From NCBI GenBank assembly GCA_010014835.2, contig JAAAKB020310011.1:1-25390 (forward strand): DNA of 25,390 nt, written 5' to 3'. Source of the stretch: Apostichopus leukothele. Its lineage: Eukaryota > Echinodermata > Holothuroidea > Aspidochirotida > Stichopodidae. Every line of letters starts with the position of its first letter. Position 1 is the first letter of the stretch. This document shows, piece by piece, positions 10,786 through 22,300 of this stretch. Below the pieces are notes generated by a model. It saw nothing but the letters and a program-made list of their open reading frames with translations. It was not told the DNA's origin and ran no database searches. Both the position numbers and the translations under genes were made by a program.

Positions 10786-11024
10786 ATGGCAAGTACATCA
10801 GGGAGCAAAGCATCCATGGCGAACGATCCTTCTCGTCAACGAAGTTCCTTCTTGCTGCATGTATCTGCCAACGAGAGGGAGCTGGATAAAGTTATGTTGG
10901 ATCATTCTTACTCCAAACTTTGGAGTTCTCACCCGGGTGCCAGTCATGCTCAACCCGCCAAGATGCTCTTCGTTCCTAAATCACTTCGAGTTAGTAAACC
11001 AGAAAAATTGTATCCAGCAGCCAG
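10786..11024 (+). CDS. Unrecognised protein, exon 1
   Basis: The frame from the ATG ends at GCAGCCAG/GCAAGT, leaving AG of a split Ser codon. The exon is about 50% G+C against roughly 35% around it. The GC donor was chosen because a GT donor three bases on (GTGAAA) is poor and would be out of phase with exon 2. The 726 bp intron that follows shows no recognisable element. Confidence 0.65.
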
Positions 11025-11918
11025 GCAAGTGAAATTCTGCTTAATTAGATACCTCCAAACAAACTGTTCACCTGTTCTTATCTTTATGGTTAAGTAATTA
11101 ATTCAGCAAGACTTTAAAGGAACACAATTTTCGGTCTGGTGTATTTGCAAGAAATAGGCAATATGATGTTCTCATTCTGTTGCACATGGTCTGTGTAGCA
11201 ATGATCTTGTGTCTGGCCTCAAAACAGTCTGATGCCTGTTATTCCAGGGCAAGCATATAGCACGCTCTGTCTAGGCAGTAGGAATAGTACTGTACGTCAT
11301 GTGCAGTGGTACAGTGTTAGCTAACTTATGTCTGCACAAAGCAGTTCATGCTAGCAGAATAGGGGCTTTGGGAATTGGTCACATATAAGATAAAATGAGG
11401 CGGAAATAAATACCTTGACATAAACATTGTTATGTTATGGTCGTTATTAACACTGTTCACAACAAACACAACTTTAAGACTCTTCTTAATCTACCTGCGA
11501 AGTTTGTCTCAAAACTGGAAATTGTGTACTCTCATAGGGAAAAAAATCTTCTACTAACCCTGCACCTATCTTCAAGTTATAACCCACATGCATGCATTTT
11601 GCATTTAAATTACAAACTGGCAGCTGGTCCCCGCCAAGTAGCTCCTAGGTCTACCAAAACGCCTGTGACCTAGGAGTCGTTTGTCACAGTAAAGTGGCTC
11701 ATTTGATCTCAAAATATTCACTTAACCTCTGATTACTTTACATCTCGCAGCCAAGAGATCAACGTCACCTTGGAGGAGGAGTCCAAATCTGTGACAGTCC
11801 CTTACGCCATCTGCCGAGCTCGTCTCGTCATGAACGAGTGCGAACGGCACGTCGGCTTCGCCAGAGCCAACCCTAGTGATGAGAGAACAGATGAAGATTG
11901 GGAGGAGAAACTCAACAG
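10786..11918 (+). CDS. Unrecognised conserved-looking protein, first two coding exons
   Basis: Exons 10786-11024 and 11751-11918 join in frame to give about 135 residues. The ATG at 10786 has a good context (CAAGGATGG). A possible 5' UTR acceptor (ATAATTTTCAG) lies at 10751. The first exon gives a Ser-rich start, then LLHVSANERELDKVMLDHSY, SKLWSSHPGASHAQPAKMLF and a basic piece. The second gives INVTLEEESKSVTVPYAIC, RARLVMNECERHVGFARANP and an acidic end, DERTDEDWEEKLNR. Codon use and composition look like coding sequence, unlike the flanks. I recognise no family: no signal peptide, membrane segment or catalytic motif is seen. The intron begins GCAAGT. The donor GTACGG at 11919 leaves phase 2, which does not fit the deubiquitinase exon at 13257, so this is either a separate gene or the 5' part of that gene with an exon between. 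Confidence 0.65.
11751..11918 (+). CDS. Unrecognised protein, exon 2
   Basis: Starts after TTACTTTACATCTCGCAG and completes the split Ser codon. It ends AACAG/GTACGG in phase 2. It is rich in Arg and Glu. Reading straight through the donor meets a stop at 11995 after an unrelated hydrophobic tail, so splicing is the better model. Confidence 0.65.
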
Positions 11919-12689
11919 GTACGGTGGAAGTGCAATCCAATCAATGTCCTTTTTAAAGAACCTTTTTGTGTTTGGTTTTGGTTCGTTTTGTTGATTTTGC
12001 ATAAATCAGTACACAACGATGCATGGCCCTCCATATTGAAGCAAAAGTGAAAAAGCAAGGTGTGATTATTTATCGAGCAGCACAGGTTATAATTTAGTGT
12101 TCACATTTCGGGGCAAGGTTTTAAGGACTTACTTTTTTAGTTGATAAAGTTAGGAAATATGAGGCAGTCATTTTCCTCTAATGGTTCAAAGATTTCATGT
12201 GACGCAGGTTAGGGTGACAGTCATTAAAAAAAAACACCGTTGCTAGGTTTAAATAGGTTTGCAACCTCATTGAACGCTGTATTAAGATCAATTTTGGTTG
12301 AAAACAGGAAAATTTGTGTGACACATGCCTTCCCTAACATTATTACTTAATACTGCATGTATCATGACAGTTGCAAAGTGTTCATCAACTGGTAACTGAG
12401 TGTTTAGTCATCCTTGCAGTCTTAATTTTGTCTGTAATAGTCCATGTAAATGGTCTCTTGACCTGTTGGTAGTAGTTCTATTGGAGTACCAAGAGTTGTT
12501 TGAAAATATTTTTATGAAAAGAGCATTTGACAGAATTCACAAACATATCCTACTTCTACTAAAATGTTGAACTATGCTGAGTTCAAACCACTGCATCCCT
12601 CGTTCATCGGCGTATATCCATCAAAATCCCTCTTCTTAGGATGCAATATTTTTAGACTAATATTTTTAAGCTGTAATATTTTTTAAGTT

Positions 12690-12780
12690 GTATTATTTTA
12701 TGCGATTCTGTGAAGTGCTTTGAGATTATTCTTTTGATGTAAAGCGCTATATAAGAATAAATTATTATTATTATTATTAA
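12690..12780 (+). mobile_element. 3' end of an L2/CR1-like LINE
   Basis: The tail reads GTGAAGTGCTTTGAGATTAT, then TGATGTAAAGCGCTATATAA and GAATAAATTATTATTATTATTATTA. This is the well-known 3' terminus of many animal non-LTR retrotransposons of the L2/CR1 group (and of SINEs that borrow it). The (ATT)n tail is the expected end. How far the body reaches to the left is unclear; it lies in the intron between 11918 and 13257. Confidence 0.75.
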
Positions 12781-13256
12781 CCGTTTTTCAGTATTTCCCT
12801 CAGCGAGCGCATGTCAGTTAATTTCATTGTTTAACACCATCTGTGTAAACAAAATAAAAGTGCAAAACAGAGTTTATTTATGGTTAATACAGTGATGTCA
12901 GTCCTTTCTGTATAAATATGCATGATCTTTATAACTGAGAAAGGTCGTGTGAACTGTGAAGGATACTTCAGAAACTTTGCCCTAAGTATTTTCATTTCTT
13001 TTTCCCTATAGTTATTACTCTTTGCATGTGTAAGCACTATTGCATATTTTCGATCCAAGTGGTCAGAATGGTATGGAAAATAAGTAACTTGTAAACAACG
13101 GGCAAATTATACAGATTGGGTGCATCTGCTCTGGATTTTACATCTAAGTTTAGCCTATTTCCAAATACGTGCTTCAGCCCATGTGACCAGTATCAAATAT
13201 GACGTATTATTTAACGGAGAAGGTCAAAACAAGAACGTTTGTTTACCTTTCGACAG

Positions 13257-13360
13257 GGATGTGATCGTAACAGCAAGGAGAAGCATGCACTATCGCACGT
13301 TGAGGCACCTAGGTCACAGAGTCATGCCTTGGCACTTAGTCTAGCCACATGGCAAGTATG
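13257..13360 (+). CDS. USP16: USP exon 1 of 14: zf-UBP, middle part
   Basis: After TTTACCTTTCGACAG, the frame [20 protein letters not shown] then [15 protein letters not shown] matches GCGRNSQEQHALKHYLTPRS and the following EPHCLVLSLDNWSVW of human USP16. The zinc-ligand His residues (KHAL, SHV, SHA) are in place. It ends with TG of the split Trp codon and donor GTAAGT. The frame is short and was missed by simple frame scanning. The following 517 bp intron holds a G-rich tract near 13395-13430 and repeated ATTGCA-type units at 13450-13575. Confidence 0.9.
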
Positions 13361-16300
13361 GTAAGTTTAGCACTCCTCTAGAACAGGTATTAAGAAGGGG
13401 GAGGGGTGTGTCTGGGGGAGAGGGGTGACTGAGGTAGAAGGGGTAAGGCGCAGTGATTGCAGTAAATGCAATCACCTTGATTGTAGCATAAAAACACCAT
13501 GATTGCAATATTGCATTCAAATGCTTGAGTAAGACCATACAATTGCAGTATACTTATTCACCATGATTGTAGAATTTTTAACACCACAATTTTACAAGTT
13601 CCTTAACTTAAAAGATTTCCACTGGAATAGGACAGTACTTATGACAACAACATTCAATTGTTTCATTGTGAAAAAAACAAGAAGGAAAACAGGGTTTCAC
13701 TCTCGTCTAATTCCAAGAAGTGGATGGTACTTTCCTCAAAAGTTTGCTCAGCTCTGACATCTGGAGGTAGCTGTGAACTTAAAGGACACAAATTCTATCC
13801 ATCTGTACATGGAATGATAGGGGTAAAGCACAGTAGGCTAGAGGTCCTTAATGGACCATCCTCTTGTTCCCCGACAGGTGTTACAAGTGCGATGATGAGG
13901 TACCCACGGGCGGTGGGAAGAAACTCGCAGAGTGTGCCGAATGGTTGAAAAAACAGATGGGCGTTAAAAGTGAAACAACTCCAGGAGGTAATTGATCTTA
14001 TCTAAGCTGTCTGTTTCATGAAGTTGTAATAGGGAGAAGACTTTACCGATAGCGTAAAGAATGACACTCTCTCCAGGTGGAACCCTCTGTGAATATCGTA
14101 CTTGACAGTTTGTTAATCCTTTTCATGTTCAAGTCGTGGGGTTGACAGGCATTTTTATTTCCTCTTGAATCTTTGAGGATGATTACCCTTCCCAAAAATA
14201 AAAAAAGCACTTTAAATAAAGGAAAAGTTACTAACATATACTCATATTTATGTGCATTGTGGGGGAAACGTTTTATCGGGAAACACAAATGCTGTAACTT
14301 TATTGAGTTGGGATCTTTGCTTGATTTGTTGAAAAGGTTTCTCCTCCAAGAAGAAAGGAAAAGATAAAGACTTCGAGAAAGAAGAAGGTGGAAGAAATAA
14401 GATGACACCTTCAACAACTGACAAGAACTCACCAAAAGTGAAGGTATGAGCATGTTTCTAGACTTCTGAAAGCATCCATTCTTAAAACATATATTTTTAA
14501 ATGTTTTAAAACCAAATTTATACTTTTGAGAAGTATTTGGTGTACCCTATGAGGAAGCAGCTGTGGTTCAAATCAGCAGTCTGCAGACTTTCAGGCCCAT
14601 GACCCAGGAGGCCTCCATGTGGACCGAGCCACAACCCACCAAACACCCCACCCCTCAGAATCGATGCTCAGAAATGCACAAAAGCCAATTTGGATTATGG
14701 ATGTCAGGGAGCTCAGAAAAGTGAGGATAAATTTCCCCTCTCCTAAAGAAATGGCATGACCCACCGAAGGTTTCTTTCGTGACTCTCTTTTGAGGGTTTC
14801 CCCATAAATTGCAGATCTTTGGTTTAATGACAGGTCAGTGATGTGACTCTGACAAATGGGAACCATCCGTGCAGAAGATTTAAATCCAGAAATACTTTGG
14901 CAAGATATGCAAGGAATTGACACTATAAGTTACAACACAATAGGCTATTGTTAAATCAGTGTCTTTACCAACACCCTCTGATCTTTGTTGGGTATTGTTT
15001 GTATCATGTTCTCACTGATTAATGGAATCAATGAGTCAAAGGGGAACTTGTTTGTCAAACCAGGAACTTGTCCACTGCAAATTTTGCATATGGTAGACTG
15101 TATGTAAACCAATGCATATTGTGTTGTGCATGAGAACAAGTTCTTTCGTTTGGTTTTAAAATGACTACCTACTCGAAGTTGAATATGATGGAATCATATA
15201 CTGTTATGGCGACACGTAATTGGAAGCCTTTTGAAAGGTTTCCACGAAACTTATGAGAAGTAAGCCATTCGAGGCAGACGTTGCTGGGAATAATTTGTAT
15301 CCATTATCGTATCACACAAAATGCTATATAGAATAAAGGCAAATTGCTATACAACTGCCAGGATAGATGTATTGCAGGTTTGTGCACAGGAAACCATGTT
15401 ACAACACAAGAGACAAAAACTTCAAAGACTTGAAAATTGTTACACAAAATTTGAAAATTAAATTATAATATATTAAATAAAGAGAACAGTATAGAGTGGT
15501 ATTTAGCATCAGCAAATAATTATCCCAACTGACTGTCCAGTAAAAACACCATCATTACAAATTACAATTTTTATATATTATAATAAAAATTCTGGGTCTA
15601 GAGAATTTGATATGTTTTTTTGTATTTTCACTCCTCCAGGGTCTTGTGAATTTGGGAAATACCTGTTTCTTTAATGCCGTTATGCAGGTAAGCAATCGTA
15701 ACATTATGTGATTATGCAATTTACTGGTAGATGAGTTCAACCTGTTTGATAGGTTCTGTCATAAAGAAAAGCTGCAGCCGGTATAATCCTGCTGTGGGTG
15801 GGAGGAGGGCTGGGGGGTGACCCAGCTAAAGTAAAATTTGGTTCCACAGATTGCTCATATGGAGTGGTGCAACAAGCTCAGTCAGATAAAAGTCCAAAAT
15901 AAGCTGCAAGTGCTAATTTGATTAACACCTGATGTGCAGCGTACAACTGGGGAGGAGAGGGGTGGAATAAATGTGGAAAAAACCCTCAATGGTGGAAACG
16001 TTGTCCTCATTCACATGCTGTTTCTGATAGAGCAGGGACGAACTAAGCATTTGAGTGAGGAAAAGACTGCATCTGCACGAGGAACAGTACTTTTCATTAA
16101 TAAGTTATAAATTAAAATTTAATCAAATAAATAAATATTCAGTTTGTACATGCAGCAGTTAATTTAATTGTTGGGCATCAGTAGTGCATAAATGTACTGT
16201 CATTATCTGGCAAACTGTTTCTATATTTCATTTAAAAAAAAAATTATTGCAATTTTCCAGAATCTGACTCAAACACACATTCTGAGGTCAGTGCTGAGTG

Positions 16301-19300
16301 AGAAGTGGGTTCAAGGGAAGCAGGTTAACATACCCCTGGACACCAACCTGGATCTTGGACCACACAACGAAGATGACAAAGGCGATGAAGATATCGAAGA
16401 CAATGTAAGTCACGACCATTATGCCAAAAAGACTTCCATGGACTCTTATTTTATACATCAAGATTATTAGGAATATCATAAAAAAAGTTAAAAATTCCAG
16501 AACTTTTTGATTGTTAATACCTTGCTGTTATCGTGCTTGTTAAGAAAAAATGAATTGGTCAATGTAGAAAAATTCTTTTTGATGAACTGGTTGTTATAGC
16601 TTCTGATGACAATTGAACAGTGGCATTAAAAACTCATAACAATCAGCAATTATTTTTACGACGCTTAAGCGACCACAAATGTGGGAGAAGCCCGCAAGGG
16701 CTCATAGATTATAACTAACACATTGGGTGGCTTCCAATTCCACATTTTAGCTCAAATTTGGAATCTTTTCAATTTAGAAAGTCATTTCAGCTAGGAAAGC
16801 CGTAGATTGCTCTTGGATGAAAAACCCACCTTACCGTGACCCGCTGGGTATCAAACTCGGAACCTCCCGATTGCTAAGCCTTATTGCTTCAAATGTCACC
16901 GCCTTTATCCACTCGGCCACAGCACTCATGGCGCAGAAATATCAGAAAACAATTGCAAAATGTAGTTAAAGGCTTTCCCTGAAAACCCAACGGGAATATT
17001 AAACATTCTTTGGTAGCAGTTTGTGTCTGCCATATGTGCCACATTAAGAATCTCTCTCTGTGAGTGATTTCCAAGACAATCTTGTTGGCCCAAGCTATCC
17101 TAAGTTGACAGGGTCCATATTGGCAAGCCTTTTTACGCTGTTAACTTGACTTCTGCTTGATAAAACCGATCTAGTATTCAGTGATATGTGTACTTAAGTC
17201 AAATAAGTATCAGAATCTTTATCAGAGCTGTGAGACGTGAGACATTCGAAATTGATGGTAGTTTACAATGGCGATTGTAGCAGCTCTTTTGTTGCCAGGT
17301 GACAAAATTTGCCATGTATACGAAACGAAAGTGGAGAGAAACTTTGCAATAATTTTTTTTTTCAAACATTTCTTGATCTACTTGCTCATTTCTGCATTTG
17401 CCGACTAACGATGGGAATCTCATCTCTTTGTCTTTCATTCATCTTTTTGACTATCCAGGCACATCTCCTGATAACACTGCCCTCTATGGGTGCATTGACA
17501 TCAGCGCTACTGAGCTTTCTGGAAGATATGAACAAGGATTCTAGGAATTCTTCGGTTAACCCTCGACCACTCTTCTCTGAAGTCTGTCAAAAGTGAGTTT
17601 TATCATTGAAATATTGTTATTTTTATATCATTTTTTTTTTCTAGGAGGGAGGGGAGAAGGGGGGATAGGACATTATTCATAAAGATTAACTTGTCATACG
17701 AAATCAGGTGTACATGAAATTCAACGTTTATTTCTAGATTGTTGCCTCACATGATAGCCCTGCCTACTGTTCAAATCAAATGCACAATTAGTATACAGAT
17801 CTGTGTAAAATCATGAATAAGAAAAGTGTTGGCTCGGTTTTCACCCAAATTCTCCACATTTCCACTCGCAAGCATCAGTATTAGGAGAACGTTCTGGCTC
17901 GTGCAGTTTATATGCGAAGGAAATTACTTTTATTTCATGGAACAAATTAAATATACCCTTTGAATCTTTTGCCTGACTGTGATGATAGGCTGTAGTTTTC
18001 CTTTCGAAGCTGCTGGGTACCGAATGGGGGAGTGAACCAACATAGCCTGCCTTCATATAGTTGGTCGTATAGTCACTTACTGTTGTTTTGTTAGTTTTTT
18101 TGAATGAAATACAGAATATGCACACACACACACATAGAAAAGGGGATAAAATGTAAAGAGAATGAAAACTTTATAGAACAGAATGAGATATAAAAAAATT
18201 GTTATATATGAATGGAATATATGAAAGGAATTTCTTTTATTTATTGTAAACCAAGACGAAAAAGAATGAAAACATGATGGTCTAATAGTTTGTATTTCTC
18301 TTGACTGTTTGTTTTGTAGGGCAGCAAGGTTCAAAGGTTACCAACAACAGGACAGTCATGAGTTACTGAGATATCTACTGGACAGTATGAAGAATGAACA
18401 AATCAAGGTAACCACGACGATTCTATCGATGTCAAAACGTACATCCATCTGTAGAGAGTTTGTAGCACTCACTTGCTCTAAGTACGAACAGTTGTTTCAC
18501 AACTAGTCTCATCCCCTTGCTTAACTTGTATGGGAACCCTCAAGAAAAACTTTGGAAGGTGCTATCCGCACGGTTTATTTCTGTCGTGTGTTAAACGAAA
18601 GTGAGGATTGCATTTCAACGTGTGCTCTAATCTGGATGATCTCTGTTAGTTTTAATGAAATGGCTGGATATAGATGTGGCTTTTTCATGGTGTATCTGGA
18701 ATCTATAGGTTAAAAGGGCAGTTCTCATGATGAAAAGACATTGGAAACTAACCTGCAAGCAAAAATGTTACATATCACATGATTATATTCTATAACTTTC
18801 TTGTAAACCAAATAATTGTAAATTAGACGATTTTCTGGTAGGAGACACACTTCTCATATATTTGTGATTTCACAGAGAACTCAGGAAGGGATTTTACACT
18901 CTTTCAATCTGAAAGACAGAGAGAAAGATAAAGCCAAGTTGAATAAATTAGATGAAAGCATAAAGAAGAAGATAAGAGGTGAGTCGTACGTTAATTAATT
19001 AAGGAAAGTCATCTCTGTCTTAACAGAGACAGAGACTTCAATATGTTTGTAAGATGGAACCTTCCTAATTTTTAAGGTTATGCTAGACCTCAACGTCGGG
19101 CCAGACTTCGATCCTGCAAGCCACAAGGAAAATATTGTGTCCAATCCGTGTGCTTCTACGACATTTAAGAATGTACGAAACTCCCAGGGCAATGCGGAAT
19201 ACATTTACATATGATGATGAATGGCAAGATTTGATGTTACTATTTCGGCATTGGACCATCCAGTATGTTGAAATACCCAATATCACATATAGGTCCTATA

Positions 19301-22300
19301 TACCGACGACTCACAAAATTTCACGAATTTTGATTTGATTTTGATTTGTTGTTGGATAGATACATTGCTACAAAATCATACGGCTGTCAGCAATATTACT
19401 AGGGCTCTTTGCTAACATCATGTCTCTCTGAAAAAGCTCTTTGCTAACATCATGTCTCTCTGAAAATTTGTTAGTGCAGTTAACACTTTTTCCAGCTGTG
19501 TGCTAGACACCAAGGTGATCTTTCATGTACCCTTCCAAACAGTTCCTATAAACTGCTTTCATCAGTAAAAAAAAAAACTTTCGATTTTTCAGAAACATTA
19601 GTTAGTATATTTACTGCTAGTTTGCTGCTACTACAACCATGTGGTGAGGTTTTTACATTTGAATGTCATTTGCTGATATGACTCCCAGTAGTTGTAAATC
19701 AGGTGGATGTTCCCAGAGGGGAGAGAACTCGTCAAGATTTTACAGAAGAGAGATATTTTATTGTCTTTTCTTCTTTCCGACTATATTAATTTGTTCATGA
19801 AAGTCTTTCCAAATTTATATCCAATTTTCCAGACTTTGGCTTGAAAAGCAAAATGACTTTTGTTGATGGCGTGTTTGGAGGTTACCTTATCAGTTCTGTC
19901 AAATGCCAAGTATGCAACACGGTAAGATTTGCAGGTTTTTCTTACGCTCGAGGACTTCAAAGACTCTCAAAGACATCTTTTCAAATGAGGACGAACGCAT
20001 GCATTTATCCACCAAAATTGTGCAACTTGATTGAACGATTTATGAAAAATCAATGAAAATGTTGTCCAGTGATGATTGTACTATCGCTATTTTGTTTAAG
20101 ACCGGGGCAACCCGAACAGAATGAAAAGTTTTAGCTCCTGTTATCACAAATATTTAACAGAATTGTAAAATTTCATGAGTTGAAGAAGGAGGTGTGAAAG
20201 AGATCCAGGTGAAATTTCACGAATATTCCTGGAATTATTTCTGGTATCCCTTTATCGAAAAAATATTCGATATGGTGAAATTGCTATACAGGTGCAAAGC
20301 TGTATGTGTATGAAGGAAACCATAGAATTTTATAAGAGGCAGAATCAGTGACATCAAAACTGCTACAAAAAAATTTGAATACTCAATTATTCCCTGGTAT
20401 TTTTAATATTGCTATAAATTTGATGGAAATTAAAAACCTTTTGTATATTTTCTTCAATTTATCACAAATAATACATCCAGGGTAATCCAGTGGTAACATT
20501 GTAGTTGTTTGGTAATGTTACGCTTTGTCATGAATAGAAATTGGGAACAAAACCCTACATGCTGTTTTTTTTCTTTCTTTTTATCAAGTAAAATCAGTAT
20601 GCTAGTCTCAAAAGAATCAAAATTGGCTTGATAAGAAACAAAACGAATTTTGTAAATTAATTATTTTTCTGTTGTTTTTCTTTCAGGTATCAGAGATTTT
20701 AGAGCCATTTCTTGATCTATCTTTACCAATCTTGGAAGCAAAGGTATTGTTAATTTTTTTGCAATACAACAAGGAGAATGGATTAAGTTCTCTTCACAAT
20801 TTTGCAACATTTGGTTATGCACAAAAAGCAGAGTGTGTTTAATTACTAAAATATATATGATACGTAAATGAAGGGAAAGAAAACTGACAGACGTTTGCAA
20901 CAAAATTGAAAAGAGGAAAGAAATTTTTCAGCTAGAACGGGATTCAAACCAGTGACCACAGGATTACAGTGTAAATTTACATATTTATTTACATCTTATT
21001 TACATATTTACAATATGGTATTGTCATGTTCTGTTCTTCGGTCAGCTGGCAAATACCCTTCTTACCCATCAAACAAAATCTGAGATTTAAAAATAAATAT
21101 CTAATACAGAGCAAGTTAATAACACATTCATCTACCTTCTATCTCGATAGCTTGTTCCATTGCTAAAAATTCTGCGGTTTTATCCACTCATATCCAACAT
21201 CTTAAAACGTGTGTCAATAAACTAATATACGATTGGTGATAACAAATAATTTTGATAATTTTTAATATGAAATTAACCTTCTGCATTGTTCAACCATATT
21301 TTGCAGAGATTGCAACAAACTTAGACATTGAATGTTGGATGGTCGTGTATCTGTTTGGTGTGAGTTGTTTGCTTACAAAGGTGACTACATGGAAAGGAAT
21401 CGATAGCACGTTTATCTCGTTATTACCTTCGCTTACCTGTCTCCTCACAACCCTCTGCACTCTCACTGTACTGTGGCTACAGTGAACAGGTGACCCTTGT
21501 TAACACTGCGCCGTTTTGTAAATTTATTCTCATAGGGCAGCAAAAAGGGGTTTCCGGGAGGTAAGAATCCTGAACGGCCCCAAACTCTGGTAGAACAGGC
21601 CAAGTTAGCCGAGCCAGAATCAGACGACTTGCCGTCTCCAGGGGCAACGGCGGTGGTTGCTACGCCAAAAGTTAGTAAGCACCAGCAGCAGAAGGCCAGA
21701 GAGAAAGCAAGAAAGGATGCAAAGGTATGCGAGATAAAAGTTTAAAGTTTGTAACGCAGCAGGCTTAAATTAGCAGTTCATGGTTCTAGACTTCACAATT
21801 AGGTTCCAGAAATAATGATCAGTTTTTAATCAAATGTAGTCGTGGTTTTTTATAAAGGGTAGGTTTGGGTTTTTGAAAGGTATGAAAGATTTTGATAAAT
21901 GTCTTATGGCCATCTGAACACTAGCAGGAAAATATCCAAGCGTAAATAAGTTGGGTTGTCTGACTTATCAGAGAAGGTGACACAGGACAAGTCCAAATGT
22001 TATTGTGACGATGAAAGTGAAAGAAACCTGTGTGGTGAAACTGCACTGAGCCATCATAGGGAAGTGGCCAAAAGTTGTATATTTGTAACAGAAGGGTTAG
22101 TAGAGGTGGTAAAGGTATATGTTGGGGAAGCTATTTTAAAGTAGAAAAGCATTTTTTTTTTTTTGGGCTTGAAGGTTTTTACTCAATTTACTATTGGTTT
22201 TTACAAAATTTACTACTGTGATGGTTACCACTGGTTTCCTGTTTTGTATAATTTTTTGCTCACTTAGAAAAGGAACAGAAAATCTAGGAGCCTCTCCCAG

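Noticed and set aside
12420-12567. A possible last exon for the 10786 gene (acceptor CATCCTTGCAG, phase-compatible, about 50 codons to a stop).
   Set aside because: The sequence reads more like a LINE relic than a protein end, the pyrimidine tract is weak, and composition equals the surrounding intron.
14043-14453. A 136-codon antisense frame.
   Set aside because: Its right part is the shadow of USP exon 3 (lysine-rich sense gives Leu/Phe/Ser-rich antisense), and the rest has no coding look.
14591-14923. A 110-codon minus-strand frame in the intron between USP exons 3 and 4.
   Set aside because: No start context, no known motif and no splice partners; possibly an unknown repeat, but not supportable as a gene.
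16838-16930. A true tRNA-Leu or tRNA-Ser gene on the minus strand.
   Set aside because: Boxes A and B are good, but the acceptor stem does not pair and the unit continues into a SINE body.
17841-18131. A 96-codon minus-strand frame in the intron between USP exons 6 and 7.
   Set aside because: Its start lies in a CA repeat and no family is recognised. It may be a dispersed repeat end, but I have no evidence beyond an open frame.
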